Positions 1 to 6,422 of a DNA stretch of 6,848 nucleotides are shown here, piece by piece. Origin of the DNA: NIOZ-UU13 sp049287505 (GTDB lineage Bacteria; Planctomycetota; Phycisphaerae; Sedimentisphaerales; Anaerobacaceae); assembly GCA_049287505.1 (NCBI GenBank), contig JBAQFY010000361.1, forward strand, positions 1-6,848. Reading direction: 5' to 3'. Each line of letters begins with the position of its first letter. The stretch's first letter is position 1. Below the pieces are notes generated by a model. The model ran no database searches. It was not told the origin of the DNA and saw only the letters and a list, made by a program, of their open reading frames with translations. The position numbers and the translations under genes were made by a program.

Positions 1-4
1 GGGT

Positions 5-13
5 AAAACCCAG
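5..13. repeat. 9-bp direct repeat, left copy (AAAACCCAG)
   Basis: AAAACCCAG occurs here and again at 178-186, exactly flanking the imperfect inverted-repeat element at 14-177. This placement is what a 9-bp target-site duplication would look like. The left copy also overlaps a tiny hairpin GGGT-AAA-ACCC at 1-11, so partial chance similarity cannot be excluded. Confidence 0.5.
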
Positions 14-177
14 TCTATGTTTAGCCAGGGGACAACCATCCCCAAAGCCTTCGGCTTTGAGGCTGTCACCCAATAAAATTAATAAAGAATGTGTGGCAGC
101 CTCAAGCGCAGGACTCCAGCAAAGCGGAGTCCAAGCTTGGGGATGGCCATTTAAGCCACACTTGGCTAAACACATAC
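14..177. mobile_element. 164-bp MITE-like / palindromic repeat element
   Basis: This is a non-coding stretch whose two halves are imperfect reverse complements. The ends pair as TATGTTTAGCCA (16-27) with TGGCTAAACACATA (163-176), which carries a 2-nt insertion. CCATCCCC (36-43) pairs with GGGGATGG (139-146). GAGGCTGTCAC (59-69) pairs with GTGGCAGCCTC (93-103) with one mismatch. The apex (70-92) is AT-rich. Each arm has its own hairpin: AAAGCC-TTC-GGCTTT at 44-58 on the left and GGACTCC with GGAGTCC at 111-132 on the right. GGGGA/TCCCC (28-43) and GTGTGGC/GCCACAC (91-97 and 155-161) give alternative folds. No open reading frame worth calling lies inside. The flanking AAAACCCAG copies suggest insertion by a transposase acting in trans. 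A large REP-type structure or a structured RNA is an alternative. No transposase is present in the window. Confidence 0.5.
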
Positions 178-186
178 AAAACCCAG
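178..186. repeat. 9-bp direct repeat, right copy (AAAACCCAG)
   Basis: This is the second copy of AAAACCCAG, identical to 5-13 and directly abutting the right end of the inverted-repeat element. It is a candidate target-site duplication. Confidence 0.5.
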
Positions 187-324
187 GGCTAAATATAAGG
201 GCATACCCCTCAGACAGACCTGATGATTGAACAGAAAACGTCGGGGTTGCAAAAATTGGTGATATTCGTTATCTTTCCTTCTGTTGATGAAGCATCATAT
301 TGCCGATGATAAGGTTTATAGCGA
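187..324 (+). other. Gene-free leader before the yjbQ family gene
   Basis: I see no gene or strong structure in this 138-nt stretch. A weak sigma70-like pair, TTGCAA (247-252) and TATCTT (270-275) with 17 nt between them, could drive the downstream gene but is not convincing. The likely ribosome binding site is AAGG at 311-314, about 10 nt before the ATG at 325, which is a rather long spacing. Confidence 0.3.
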
Positions 325-744
325 ATGGTCAAGACGGAAACGATAAAGGTCAAAACAAAAGGCAACTGCGATGTGGTTAATATTACCGAGCAGGTCAGCG
401 AATTTGTGGCACAGTCAGATATTAGAGAGGGGACCGTTACGGTTTTCAATGTTGGTTCGACGGCGGGGATTACAACGACCGAATATGAGCCGGGGCTGGT
501 TAATTACGATATAAAGGCAGCCTTTGAGAAGATAGCCCCTGAGAGGGGCCGGTATGAGCACGAAGAAACCTGGCACGATGACAACGGCCATGCACATGTG
601 AGGGCCTCGCTGTTGGGGCCTTCTCTGAGTGTGCCGGTAGTTGATGGCCGATTAACGCTCGGAACGTGGCAGCAAATTATCCTTGTGGATTTTGATACCA
701 GGCCAAGAACAAGAACGGTCATTTGCCAGATTGTTGGCGAATAA
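325..744 (+). CDS. yjbQ: YjbQ / UPF0047 family protein
   Basis: A complete 139-residue protein, matching the usual length of the UPF0047 (YjbQ) family of small soluble cytoplasmic proteins. Family features are clear. The segment VGSTAGITTTEYEPGLV (43-59) fits the conserved strand and substrate-facing loop, WHDDNGHAHVRASLLG (83-98) carries the histidine-rich motif (H84, H89, H91), and LGTWQQIILVDFD (112-124) is the C-terminal hallmark. Members are known as trimeric single-domain proteins with a conserved His-lined pocket, and E. coli YjbQ has weak thiamine-phosphate synthase activity. The true physiological role is unsettled, so a thiamine function should not be assumed. No thi genes are nearby. 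The ATG at 325 gives the expected N-terminus and has AAGG 10 nt upstream. The gene is followed by a 72-nt gap with its own promoter candidate, so it may be monocistronic. Confidence 0.93.
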   Translation: MVKTETIKVKTKGNCDVVNITEQVSEFVAQSDIREGTVTVFNVGSTAGITTTEYEPGLVNYDIKAAFEKIAPERGRYEHEETWHDDNGHAHVRASLLGPSLSVPVVDGRLTLGTWQQIILVDFDTRPRTRTVICQIVGE

Positions 745-748
745 TTCA

Positions 749-777
749 TTGACTATTGACTATTTGCTATTTACTAT
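749..777 (+). promoter_or_regulatory. Possible sigma70-like promoter for the FlgI-like lipoprotein gene
   Basis: TTGACT at 749-754 matches five of six -35 consensus positions. After a 17-nt spacer, TACTAT at 772-777 matches four of six -10 positions, including the first two and last two. A start site near 784 would give a leader of about 33 nt before the ATG at 817. Both boxes are made from heptamer repeat units, so the match could be incidental to the repeat. Confidence 0.4.
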
Positions 778-783
778 TGAAGT
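749..783. repeat. Degenerate 7-bp tandem repeat (TTGACTA)
   Basis: Five consecutive heptamers occur directly after the yjbQ stop codon: TTGACTA (749), TTGACTA (756), TTTGCTA (763), TTTACTA (770) and a decayed TTGAAGT (777). The first two are identical and later ones drift. The pattern resembles the short tandemly repeated heptamers found in intergenic DNA of some bacteria. It is AT-rich and overlaps a promoter candidate for the next gene. Confidence 0.65.
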
Positions 784-816
784 AGATTGTTAGTCTTTTT
801 TTAGGCATTCAGTCGA

Positions 817-2454
817 ATGGGTATTATTATTCGAAAAACGGCTGGTGTAACGAGAATAAAGGGCGGGCACATAGGCCTGCCCCTACTAATCGCTTTGTTG
901 ATAGTCGGCTGTGGTGAGCAGGACAGAGCCGGTAAGGGCTCAACGGACCTTATACCTGCGGTAGATTTAGGCACCACAATAGGGTCATTGGCCGAGGTGT
1001 CCTGGCCCGAATCGGTACGACTTGAAGGATACAGCCTGGTGGTGGGACTGAGGGGGACAGGTTCTGCGGAGTGTCCGCCACAGATTAGAGCGTATCTTAC
1101 ACAATATATCCTAACTCAATTGCCCGGAGGCAAAATAAGTGTTGACAAATTTATTAGCGGTTCCGATACGGCAGTAGTATTTGTAGAAGGGATAATGCCG
1201 GCAATAGCTTCGAAAAATGAGTATTTCGATGTAAGAGTAACTGCCCTGCCGGGTACACAAACGACTTCCCTGGAAGGCGGCTTACTGCTTGGCACAGAGC
1301 TTAAGATGGCGGGGACCTTCGGGATAACAACAAAAGTTGTAGCCGATGCCCGTGGGCCGGTCTTTGTTGATAAAATCAGCACATCTGAAATAAATCAAAG
1401 GGTCGGATATATCTTAGGCAGAGGAAAAATCTTTGATGAGTACACAGTAAGTCTGGAACTACATAAGCCCGATTTTAGAACCACAAACAATATTCGAAAT
1501 CGCTTAGACGAGCTTTTTGGCGATGGTACGGCTAAGGTGGTTTTGCCCGGCAGGCTCGAAGTAAAAGTGCCGGTTAAATATAGAGGCCAAAAACAAAGAT
1601 TCATTTCAATAATCAAGGCAACATATCTTACCCAGGACACGGAAATTATCAGAGAAAGAATAAAGATATTTATTAGGAAACTTGCTGCTTTGCAAGATGC
1701 GTATGAGAGTGAAATCGCTCTTGAGGCCATAGGCAATCAAAGTCTTGGCGGGCTGAGTGTTTTGCTGAATGTATCTAATGAGCAGGTACGGCTGCAAGCA
1801 GCGAGATGCATGCTTAATCTGGGCAGCGACGCGGGTTTGGCGACTCTCAGAGAGATAGCTATGGACAGAGGTTCGGCTTATAGAGTCGAGGCTTTGGAGT
1901 CAATAACAACAGGTGCGAGGCGCAACGATGCGTCTGCGATATCGCGGAGATTGCTGCGAGACGATGATTTTCATATCAGGCTGGCTGCATACGAGCAGTT
2001 GCGGAAATTAGACGATATTGCCGTATCGCAAGAGCTTATCGCCGATAGTTTTTATCTGGAACAGATTGCACAAACTCCACACAAGACAATTTTTGTTTCT
2101 CGCAGCGGCCAGCCGCGAATTGTGTTGTTCGGAGCGCCGATATATTGCAGTGATGGAGTTTTTGTGCGTTCAGACGACGGTAATCTAACGATAAACGCTC
2201 CGGCTGGTCAGGAATACGTTACGATAATCCGCAAACACCCCCAACGGCCCGACGTGATAGCGCAGTTGAAAAGCACCTTTGAACTTGGTGATATTATCCG
2301 AACGCTCTGCGAAAAGCCGCTTAAAGAAGGAGAGCAAGGACATGGAGGTTTAGGCGTTACTTATGCAGATGTTATAGCTCTTTTGAAGCGGATGTGTGAC
2401 AAGGGTGCTGTAAAAGCGGAGTTTTGGGCTGGACCCTTACCAAAAATCGGCTAA
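817..2454 (+). CDS. Predicted lipoprotein: FlgI-like domain, HEAT-like repeats, unknown C-terminal domain
   Basis: A complete 545-residue protein. The N-terminus is a lipoprotein signal: basic residues R6, K7, R13 and K15, a hydrophobic stretch from L21, and a lipobox I29-V30-G31-C32, predicting lipid anchoring at C32. Residues of about 45-260 resemble the flagellar P-ring protein FlgI. GYSLVVGLRGTGS (71-83) matches the family's GY-LV-GL-GTG motif, and SLEGGLLLGTEL (151-162) matches its SL-GG-LL-TPL motif. About 290-405 is helical, with HEAT-like units such as QVRLQAARCMLNLG and HIRLAAYEQLRKL. About 420-545 I do not recognise. FlgI is normally about 365 residues, has a Sec signal without a lipobox and lacks HEAT repeats, so this is probably a divergent envelope paralogue rather than a P-ring subunit. 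No flagellar genes are nearby. The ATG at 817 is preferred because later starts lose the signal; its ribosome site is weak (AGG, 11 nt upstream). Confidence 0.75.
   Translation: MGIIIRKTAGVTRIKGGHIGLPLLIALLIVGCGEQDRAGKGSTDLIPAVDLGTTIGSLAEVSWPESVRLEGYSLVVGLRGTGSAECPPQIRAYLTQYILTQLPGGKISVDKFISGSDTAVVFVEGIMPAIASKNEYFDVRVTALPGTQTTSLEGGLLLGTELKMAGTFGITTKVVADARGPVFVDKISTSEINQRVGYILGRGKIFDEYTVSLELHKPDFRTTNNIRNRLDELFGDGTAKVVLPGRLEVKVPVKYRGQKQRFISIIKATYLTQDTEIIRERIKIFIRKLAALQDAYESEIALEAIGNQSLGGLSVLLNVSNEQVRLQAARCMLNLGSDAGLATLREIAMDRGSAYRVEALESITTGARRNDASAISRRLLRDDDFHIRLAAYEQLRKLDDIAVSQELIADSFYLEQIAQTPHKTIFVSRSGQPRIVLFGAPIYCSDGVFVRSDDGNLTINAPAGQEYVTIIRKHPQRPDVIAQLKSTFELGDIIRTLCEKPLKEGEQGHGGLGVTYADVIALLKRMCDKGAVKAEFWAGPLPKIG
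861..886. repeat. REP-like GC-rich hairpin inside the signal-peptide codons
   Basis: GGGCGGGC (861-868) faces GCCTGCCC (875-882) across a 6-nt loop, with seven Watson-Crick pairs and one G-T pair, followed by CTAC. From memory, the reverse strand, GTAGGGGCAGGC and onward, resembles short dispersed palindromes seen in the intergenic DNA of many environmental bacteria. Here it lies in frame and encodes residues of about 15-23 of the lipoprotein (from K15 to L23). Its dispersed nature cannot be shown from one copy. Confidence 0.45.
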
Positions 2455-2484
2455 TTATCAAGAGAAAACAGACCCTCGGCCGAT

Positions 2485-2503
2485 AACAATATTGCATATT
2501 GTT
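2485..2503. promoter_or_regulatory. Operator-like palindrome upstream of smc
   Basis: AACAATAT (2485-2492) and ATATTGTT (2496-2503) form a perfect 8-bp inverted repeat with a 3-nt centre. The half-site ATATTGT recurs at 2521-2527, 25 nt downstream of its first same-strand copy. A weak promoter, TTGTTC (2499-2504) with 17 nt to TATTGT (2522-2527), would overlap the palindrome, as expected for a repressor site. There is no U-run, so a terminator for the preceding gene is unlikely. The regulator is unknown. Confidence 0.35.
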
Positions 2504-2553
2504 CTACAAATAAGACGTGGATATTGTATCAATAGTTACCGGACGTTAACAGC

Positions 2554-2557
2554 AGGA
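2554..2557 (+). promoter_or_regulatory. Ribosome binding site of smc
   Basis: AGGA lies 6 nt before the ATG at 2564. This supports that codon as the start, as does the typical SMC opening MRLEKIVLNGFKSFAD. Confidence 0.7.
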
Positions 2558-2563
2558 TAAGAA

Positions 2564-5500
2564 ATGAGACTTGAAAAAATTGTTCTCAACGGATTTAAGA
2601 GTTTCGCGGACAAGACGGATTTTGTTTTCGATTCACCCATAACCGCTATTGTGGGACCGAACGGCTGTGGTAAGAGCAACGTGGTCGATGCGGTAAAGTG
2701 GGTGCTTGGCGAACAAAGTGTCAAGAGCCTGCGAAGCGACCAGATGGCTGATGTGATATTTGGCGGAAGCAGCAACAGAAAACCACTCGGAGCGGCTGAA
2801 GTGAGTCTGTTTATATCCAACCCTGATGGGACCGGGGCGCGACAGCTTCCAATTGAAGCCGATGAGGTTGAGATATCACGAAAGATATATCAGAGCGGAG
2901 AAAGTGAGTATCGGATAAACAACAGAATCTGCCGGCTGAAAGATATTCGGGAATTGTTTATGGATACGGGTATAAGTACGCGGGCCTATTCGATTCTCGA
3001 ACAAGGGCAGATTGAGCATTTAGTGAGCGCATCGAAAACAGACAGAAGGTTCATATTTGAAGAAGCGGCAGGTATAAGCAAGTATAAGGCACACAAAAAA
3101 GAGGCGCTTCGTAAGCTGGAACGAACGGAACAAAATCTTCTTCGGCTTGCAGATATTTTGGGTGAAGTTGCAAAAAGACTGCGGAGTGTAAAGCTGCAGG
3201 CGGGCAAGGCAAGAAGCTATCTGCAATATACTCAAAGGCTCAAAGAGCTGCAGGTGAACTACTCGCTGGTTGAATATGCAAAAAATCACACGCTAATGAA
3301 GGAGAAGGAAACCACCCTCGACCAGTTAGGCGACCGGTTCGGACACTTAGCGGCGGAAGTAGCAAGACAGGACAGTCTAATAAGCAAGTTAGGCGAAGAA
3401 ATAATAGAAACGGAGCATAAGCTTAACCGCACTGATAATTTGCTTGTGTCTGTTCGCAGTAAAATTGAGCAGCAGCTCCAGCGAATTGATTTTTTGCGAA
3501 CGAGAATTTCAGAACTACAGCAAAGGAAGGATTCGGCGAGAGAGAAAATTGAAAAGCTCCGGGAACAGAAAAAGCTCTTTGAGAAAAATTCGGCACAATA
3601 CAACAACGAGCTGTCAAACTGTGAAAAGATGCTCGACGAGAAAAGCCAGGCTATTGAGCAAATCCAAGAAGCTATCCAAAAAGTGAATGCTGAATGTATC
3701 TCACTCGATGCGCATCTGGAGGATGAGAAATCAGGAATTATCGACATGGTCAGACGGACGGCCCAGCTTCATAACGAGGTCCAGAGCATTTCGGTTTATC
3801 GCAACAATTTATCCTCGCAGAAAGACCGTCTTGCCGGCCGGGCAGAAACCGCCCATGCAGAACTTGAGGAATTGCTTACTGAAAAGGCACAACACAATGC
3901 CCGCCTAACTGATATTGAAAAAGTGTTAAGCGAATTGAAGGAGAGCTTAGAATCCAAACGCAAAGAAACCGAAGAGCTCGCTGATTCCTTAGCAGTGGAC
4001 AACAAGCGGTTGGCCCACGGCAAAGAGGTACGAAGCGCGCTGAACAGCGAGCTGACGATATTGACAGATATGGAAAGAAGGTGCGAGGGGCTTAAGGCGG
4101 GCGTTAAAAGCATTTTGCAAAATCGTTCGGTTGAAAACAATAAGTTCGATTACGTTGAAAGAATATTGGCAGAAGCAATAGAAACCGATGTCGAATATGC
4201 GAATGCCGTCGAAGCGGTCCTTGAGGGGCAGACCGATGCACTGGTAATCAGCAGCACAAGCAGAATGTTAGCCGATATAGAGGCAATTCAAGAGCTGGAC
4301 GGCAGGGTGAACTTCATTTGTCTTGATAAAATAGAGCCGTTTGTGGACAAGAATGACTGGTCGGAATTTGGCTGTGTAAAGGGCAGGCTTGTTGAATTTG
4401 TAAAGTTCGACAGCAAATACGCACCGTTGGCCTGGAAGTTGCTCGGCAAGACGCTGGTTGTTGACTCTCTACAAGAGGCAGCCGGGCTGGCGGAGAAGGC
4501 AGGAGATGGTTTTCAATTTGTTACTTTGAAGGGTGAATTCTTAAGTTCCGACGGGATGATAAAACTCGGGCCTTTGGGCAGAGCAACCGGCTTAATATCG
4601 CGCAAAAGCCGACTGCGTCAACTTCAGGAAACCATCGCCAATATTAACTCAGAAATTGCAGCGATTGAAAGCCAAATTGGGAAAAACAACCAGGCGAAAG
4701 CACATTTGGATGAGCTGAGTAAAGACCTGCGGACGGCCATTTATGAAGCGAACACCGAAAAGATGCAGGTAAGCTCGAAGCTCAGCGTGATAGAACAAAA
4801 TATAAAACGGCTGAGACAAGAAGAGCCGTTGATAGTTAGTGAGATTGACCTGCTGGCCGAACAGATTGCTCAGTCCGTGCAAAAGGAATACGACTCGAAG
4901 CAGAAATTGCAGGAGTTAGAGGCGGTAAACAGCCAGAGGACGGCGCACATAGAAGAGCTTGAGGCAAAATACGCCGAGCAAAAACAACAACAGCAAACGT
5001 TGGTAAGCAATCTTACTGATTTGAAGGTGGCTTTAGGGCAAATTACGGAACAAAGTAAGGCATTAAAACAAATAATTCTGAGTCTGCAAAGCCAGATGCA
5101 GGAGAACCGGACGGCTGCCGGTACGGCCCGGGAGGAAATTCAAAACTGCAGTGTGCAATTAGCAGAAGCTCAAAGAGACATTCTTAACTGCGAAGCCGGG
5201 GTATCGGAGCTGTATGTCGAAAAAGAAAAACACCAGGAGGACAGCCGATTATTGCATAAAGAGATTGAAAGACTCGTCGAGGAACGAAGACAAGCAGAAC
5301 AGCTTGTCCGGCTCAGGCGAGCCGAGAAAGAAGAAACTGAACAAAAAATTAACGAGCTTAAAATAGAATTGAGCCAGTTAGAGGTAAAGCAGCAAGACCT
5401 GGTCGAAAGGGTGCAGGAGCAGCTGCAGATTGATTTAGCCAAGGCTTATGAAAATTACAGGGACGAAAAGGTTGACTGGGAGAGAATAAAAGAAGAGATA

Positions 5501-6151
5501 GCGGAACTTCGGGGTAAGATTGAACGGCTCGGTAACGTAAATATTGATGCAATAGATGAGCAGGAGACCCTCGAAAAACGACATAATTTTTTAAGTAACC
5601 AGGTTCAGGACCTCAATTCCAGCAGAGGTCAATTACAGCAATTGATAAACCGCCTTAACAAAAAGAGCAAAGAGAAATTCAGCCAGACCTTTGAGGAGAT
5701 AAGGGGACATTTCCAGGAGATTTTCCGCAAGCTGTTTGGCGGTGGCAGGGCCGATATAATACTTGAGGATGCTGAAGATATTCTCGAATCGGGGATAGAG
5801 GTGATAGCCCGACCACCAGGCAAGGAGACAAGAAGTATATCGCTGCTTAGCGGCGGTGAAAAGTCGATGACGGCAATTGCCTTGCTTTTTGCGGTTTTCA
5901 AGACGAAGCCATCGCCGTTCTGTTTCTTAGACGAGGTTGATGCGGCCTTGGACGAGGCAAACAATGAGCGTTTCAATATGCTGCTGCGGGAATTTCAAAA
6001 GGATTCGCAGTTCATAATAATTACTCATGCCAAACGCACGATGAGCATTGCGGATGTGCTGTTCGGGATAACGATGCAGATTAGGGGAGTGAGCAAGAAG
6101 ATAAGCGTCAAGTTCGGTGAGTATGAAGAAGAAACCGCCGCAGTGGCGTAG
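2564..6151 (+). CDS. smc: Chromosome segregation protein SMC (condensin ATPase)
   Basis: A complete 1195-residue SMC, the usual size for bacterial members. With ScpA and ScpB it forms the ring-shaped condensin that extrudes DNA loops and organises newly replicated origins on the nucleoid. The N-terminal head has Walker A GPNGCGKS (31-38), VKSLRSDQMADVIFGGS (53-69) and the Q-loop ILEQGQIEHL (144-153). A long, charged heptad-rich coil (about 172-510) leads to the hinge (about 525-685), which ends near GRATGLISRKSRLRQL. A second coil runs back to about 1045. The C-terminal head has the ABC signature LLSGGEKS (1094-1101), Walker B FCFLDEVD (1119-1126) with catalytic E1124, D-loop ALDEAN and the H-loop ITH (H1155). 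All ATPase residues are present, so it should be active. Bacterial MukB and Rad50-type proteins lack this hinge and head wording. The scpA and scpB genes are not in the window. Confidence 0.98.
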   Translation: MRLEKIVLNGFKSFADKTDFVFDSPITAIVGPNGCGKSNVVDAVKWVLGEQSVKSLRSDQMADVIFGGSSNRKPLGAAEVSLFISNPDGTGARQLPIEADEVEISRKIYQSGESEYRINNRICRLKDIRELFMDTGISTRAYSILEQGQIEHLVSASKTDRRFIFEEAAGISKYKAHKKEALRKLERTEQNLLRLADILGEVAKRLRSVKLQAGKARSYLQYTQRLKELQVNYSLVEYAKNHTLMKEKETTLDQLGDRFGHLAAEVARQDSLISKLGEEIIETEHKLNRTDNLLVSVRSKIEQQLQRIDFLRTRISELQQRKDSAREKIEKLREQKKLFEKNSAQYNNELSNCEKMLDEKSQAIEQIQEAIQKVNAECISLDAHLEDEKSGIIDMVRRTAQLHNEVQSISVYRNNLSSQKDRLAGRAETAHAELEELLTEKAQHNARLTDIEKVLSELKESLESKRKETEELADSLAVDNKRLAHGKEVRSALNSELTILTDMERRCEGLKAGVKSILQNRSVENNKFDYVERILAEAIETDVEYANAVEAVLEGQTDALVISSTSRMLADIEAIQELDGRVNFICLDKIEPFVDKNDWSEFGCVKGRLVEFVKFDSKYAPLAWKLLGKTLVVDSLQEAAGLAEKAGDGFQFVTLKGEFLSSDGMIKLGPLGRATGLISRKSRLRQLQETIANINSEIAAIESQIGKNNQAKAHLDELSKDLRTAIYEANTEKMQVSSKLSVIEQNIKRLRQEEPLIVSEIDLLAEQIAQSVQKEYDSKQKLQELEAVNSQRTAHIEELEAKYAEQKQQQQTLVSNLTDLKVALGQITEQSKALKQIILSLQSQMQENRTAAGTAREEIQNCSVQLAEAQRDILNCEAGVSELYVEKEKHQEDSRLLHKEIERLVEERRQAEQLVRLRRAEKEETEQKINELKIELSQLEVKQQDLVERVQEQLQIDLAKAYENYRDEKVDWERIKEEIAELRGKIERLGNVNIDAIDEQETLEKRHNFLSNQVQDLNSSRGQLQQLINRLNKKSKEKFSQTFEEIRGHFQEIFRKLFGGGRADIILEDAEDILESGIEVIARPPGKETRSISLLSGGEKSMTAIALLFAVFKTKPSPFCFLDEVDAALDEANNERFNMLLREFQKDSQFIIITHAKRTMSIADVLFGITMQIRGVSKKISVKFGEYEEETAAVA

Positions 6152-6174
6152 CCGTGGTTCGTGACTCGTGTAGT

Positions 6175-6206
6175 GTAAATGCGTAGATGAGTGAATGCGT
6201 GGATGG
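6175..6206. repeat. 8-bp tandem repeat (GTRRATGN, four units)
   Basis: Four octamers lie head to tail just after smc: GTAAATGC (6175), GTAGATGA (6183), GTGAATGC (6191) and GTGGATGG (6199). The surrounding gap (6152-6286) shows no gene and no convincing hairpin terminator for smc. Confidence 0.5.
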
Positions 6207-6344
6207 GGGGTACAGAGAGAATATCAAATATCAAAAAGCCGGGGAAGGTTAGTGCTTAAATGTTGAAGCCTTGGAGGAAGGGGCTTATAATACCAATTTG
6301 AGTTAAAAGTTGCCGAAAGTAGGTCATATAATATGAACATAACG

Positions 6345-6377
6345 AACTGAATTCCCGCTTTCGCGGGAATGACAGTT
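6345..6377. repeat. GC-rich hairpin nested in the second MITE-like element
   Basis: ATTCCCGC (6351-6358) pairs perfectly with GCGGGAAT (6363-6370) around the loop TTTC. AACTG (6345-6349) and CAGTT (6373-6377) extend the stem across a small bulge. ATTCCCGC hairpins with this loop are, from memory, common dispersed repeats in environmental bacteria. No U-run follows, so it does not look like an intrinsic terminator. Confidence 0.6.
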
Positions 6378-6406
6378 TGGAGTTATCGGCAATTAATAAA
6401 TAGAAT

Positions 6407-6415
6407 TGGTATAAT
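6407..6415 (+). promoter_or_regulatory. Extended -10 promoter motif (TGGTATAAT) in the MITE terminal repeat
   Basis: TGGTATAAT fits the extended -10 form TG-N-TATAAT exactly. No -35 box at a suitable distance is evident, and extended -10 promoters do not strictly need one. Transcription would begin about 6421-6423, at or next to the ATG at 6423, giving a leaderless or nearly leaderless mRNA for the 65-residue gene. Confidence 0.5.
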
Positions 6416-6422
6416 TTAGAAT

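Larger units (their letters stand above)
6287..6415. mobile_element. Second MITE-like element with terminal inverted repeats
   Basis: Imperfect terminal inverted repeats bracket a non-coding segment of about 130 bp. ATACCAATT (6290-6298) pairs with AATTGGTAT (6404-6412), and TTGCCGA (6310-6316) pairs with TCGGCAA (6386-6392). Both are at nearly the same distance from their ends, giving arms of about 27 nt. Inside are a perfect 13-bp palindrome TCATATAATATGA (6324-6336) and a GC-rich hairpin (6345-6377). The exact outer boundaries and any target duplication are unclear because both flanks are AT-rich. It has no transposase of its own and shares no sequence with the element at the window start. 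Confidence 0.55.

Noticed and set aside
44..58. AAAGCC-TTC-GGCTTT hairpin as an intrinsic terminator of an upstream gene
   Set aside because: No U-run follows on either side, and it fits better as one arm of the larger inverted-repeat element.
1..210. CRISPR array or tRNA-like gene in the structured region
   Set aside because: No regularly spaced direct repeats, no cloverleaf, and no anticodon or T-loop motif were found; the structure is inverted repeats.
247..275. TTGCAA to TATCTT promoter for the yjbQ family gene
   Set aside because: Spacing is right but both boxes match poorly, and similar matches are expected by chance in AT-rich DNA. It is mentioned only as a possibility.
756..802. Intrinsic terminator after yjbQ ending in the seven-T run at 796-802
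   Set aside because: The only stem is GACTA with TAGTC across a long loop, too weak to count as a terminator.
1395..1736. Antisense open reading frame within the lipoprotein gene
   Set aside because: It is a shadow of the strongly supported + strand gene, with no recognisable motif and Ser/Leu-rich composition typical of antisense frames.
3286..3747. Long antisense frame within smc
   Set aside because: Coiled-coil codons rich in Glu, Lys and Gln give long Ser/Phe/Leu-rich frames on the opposite strand. No motif or ribosome site supports it.
6351..6370. ATTCCCGC hairpin as the terminator of smc
   Set aside because: It lies about 200 nt after the smc stop, lacks a U-run, and is better explained as a dispersed repeat.
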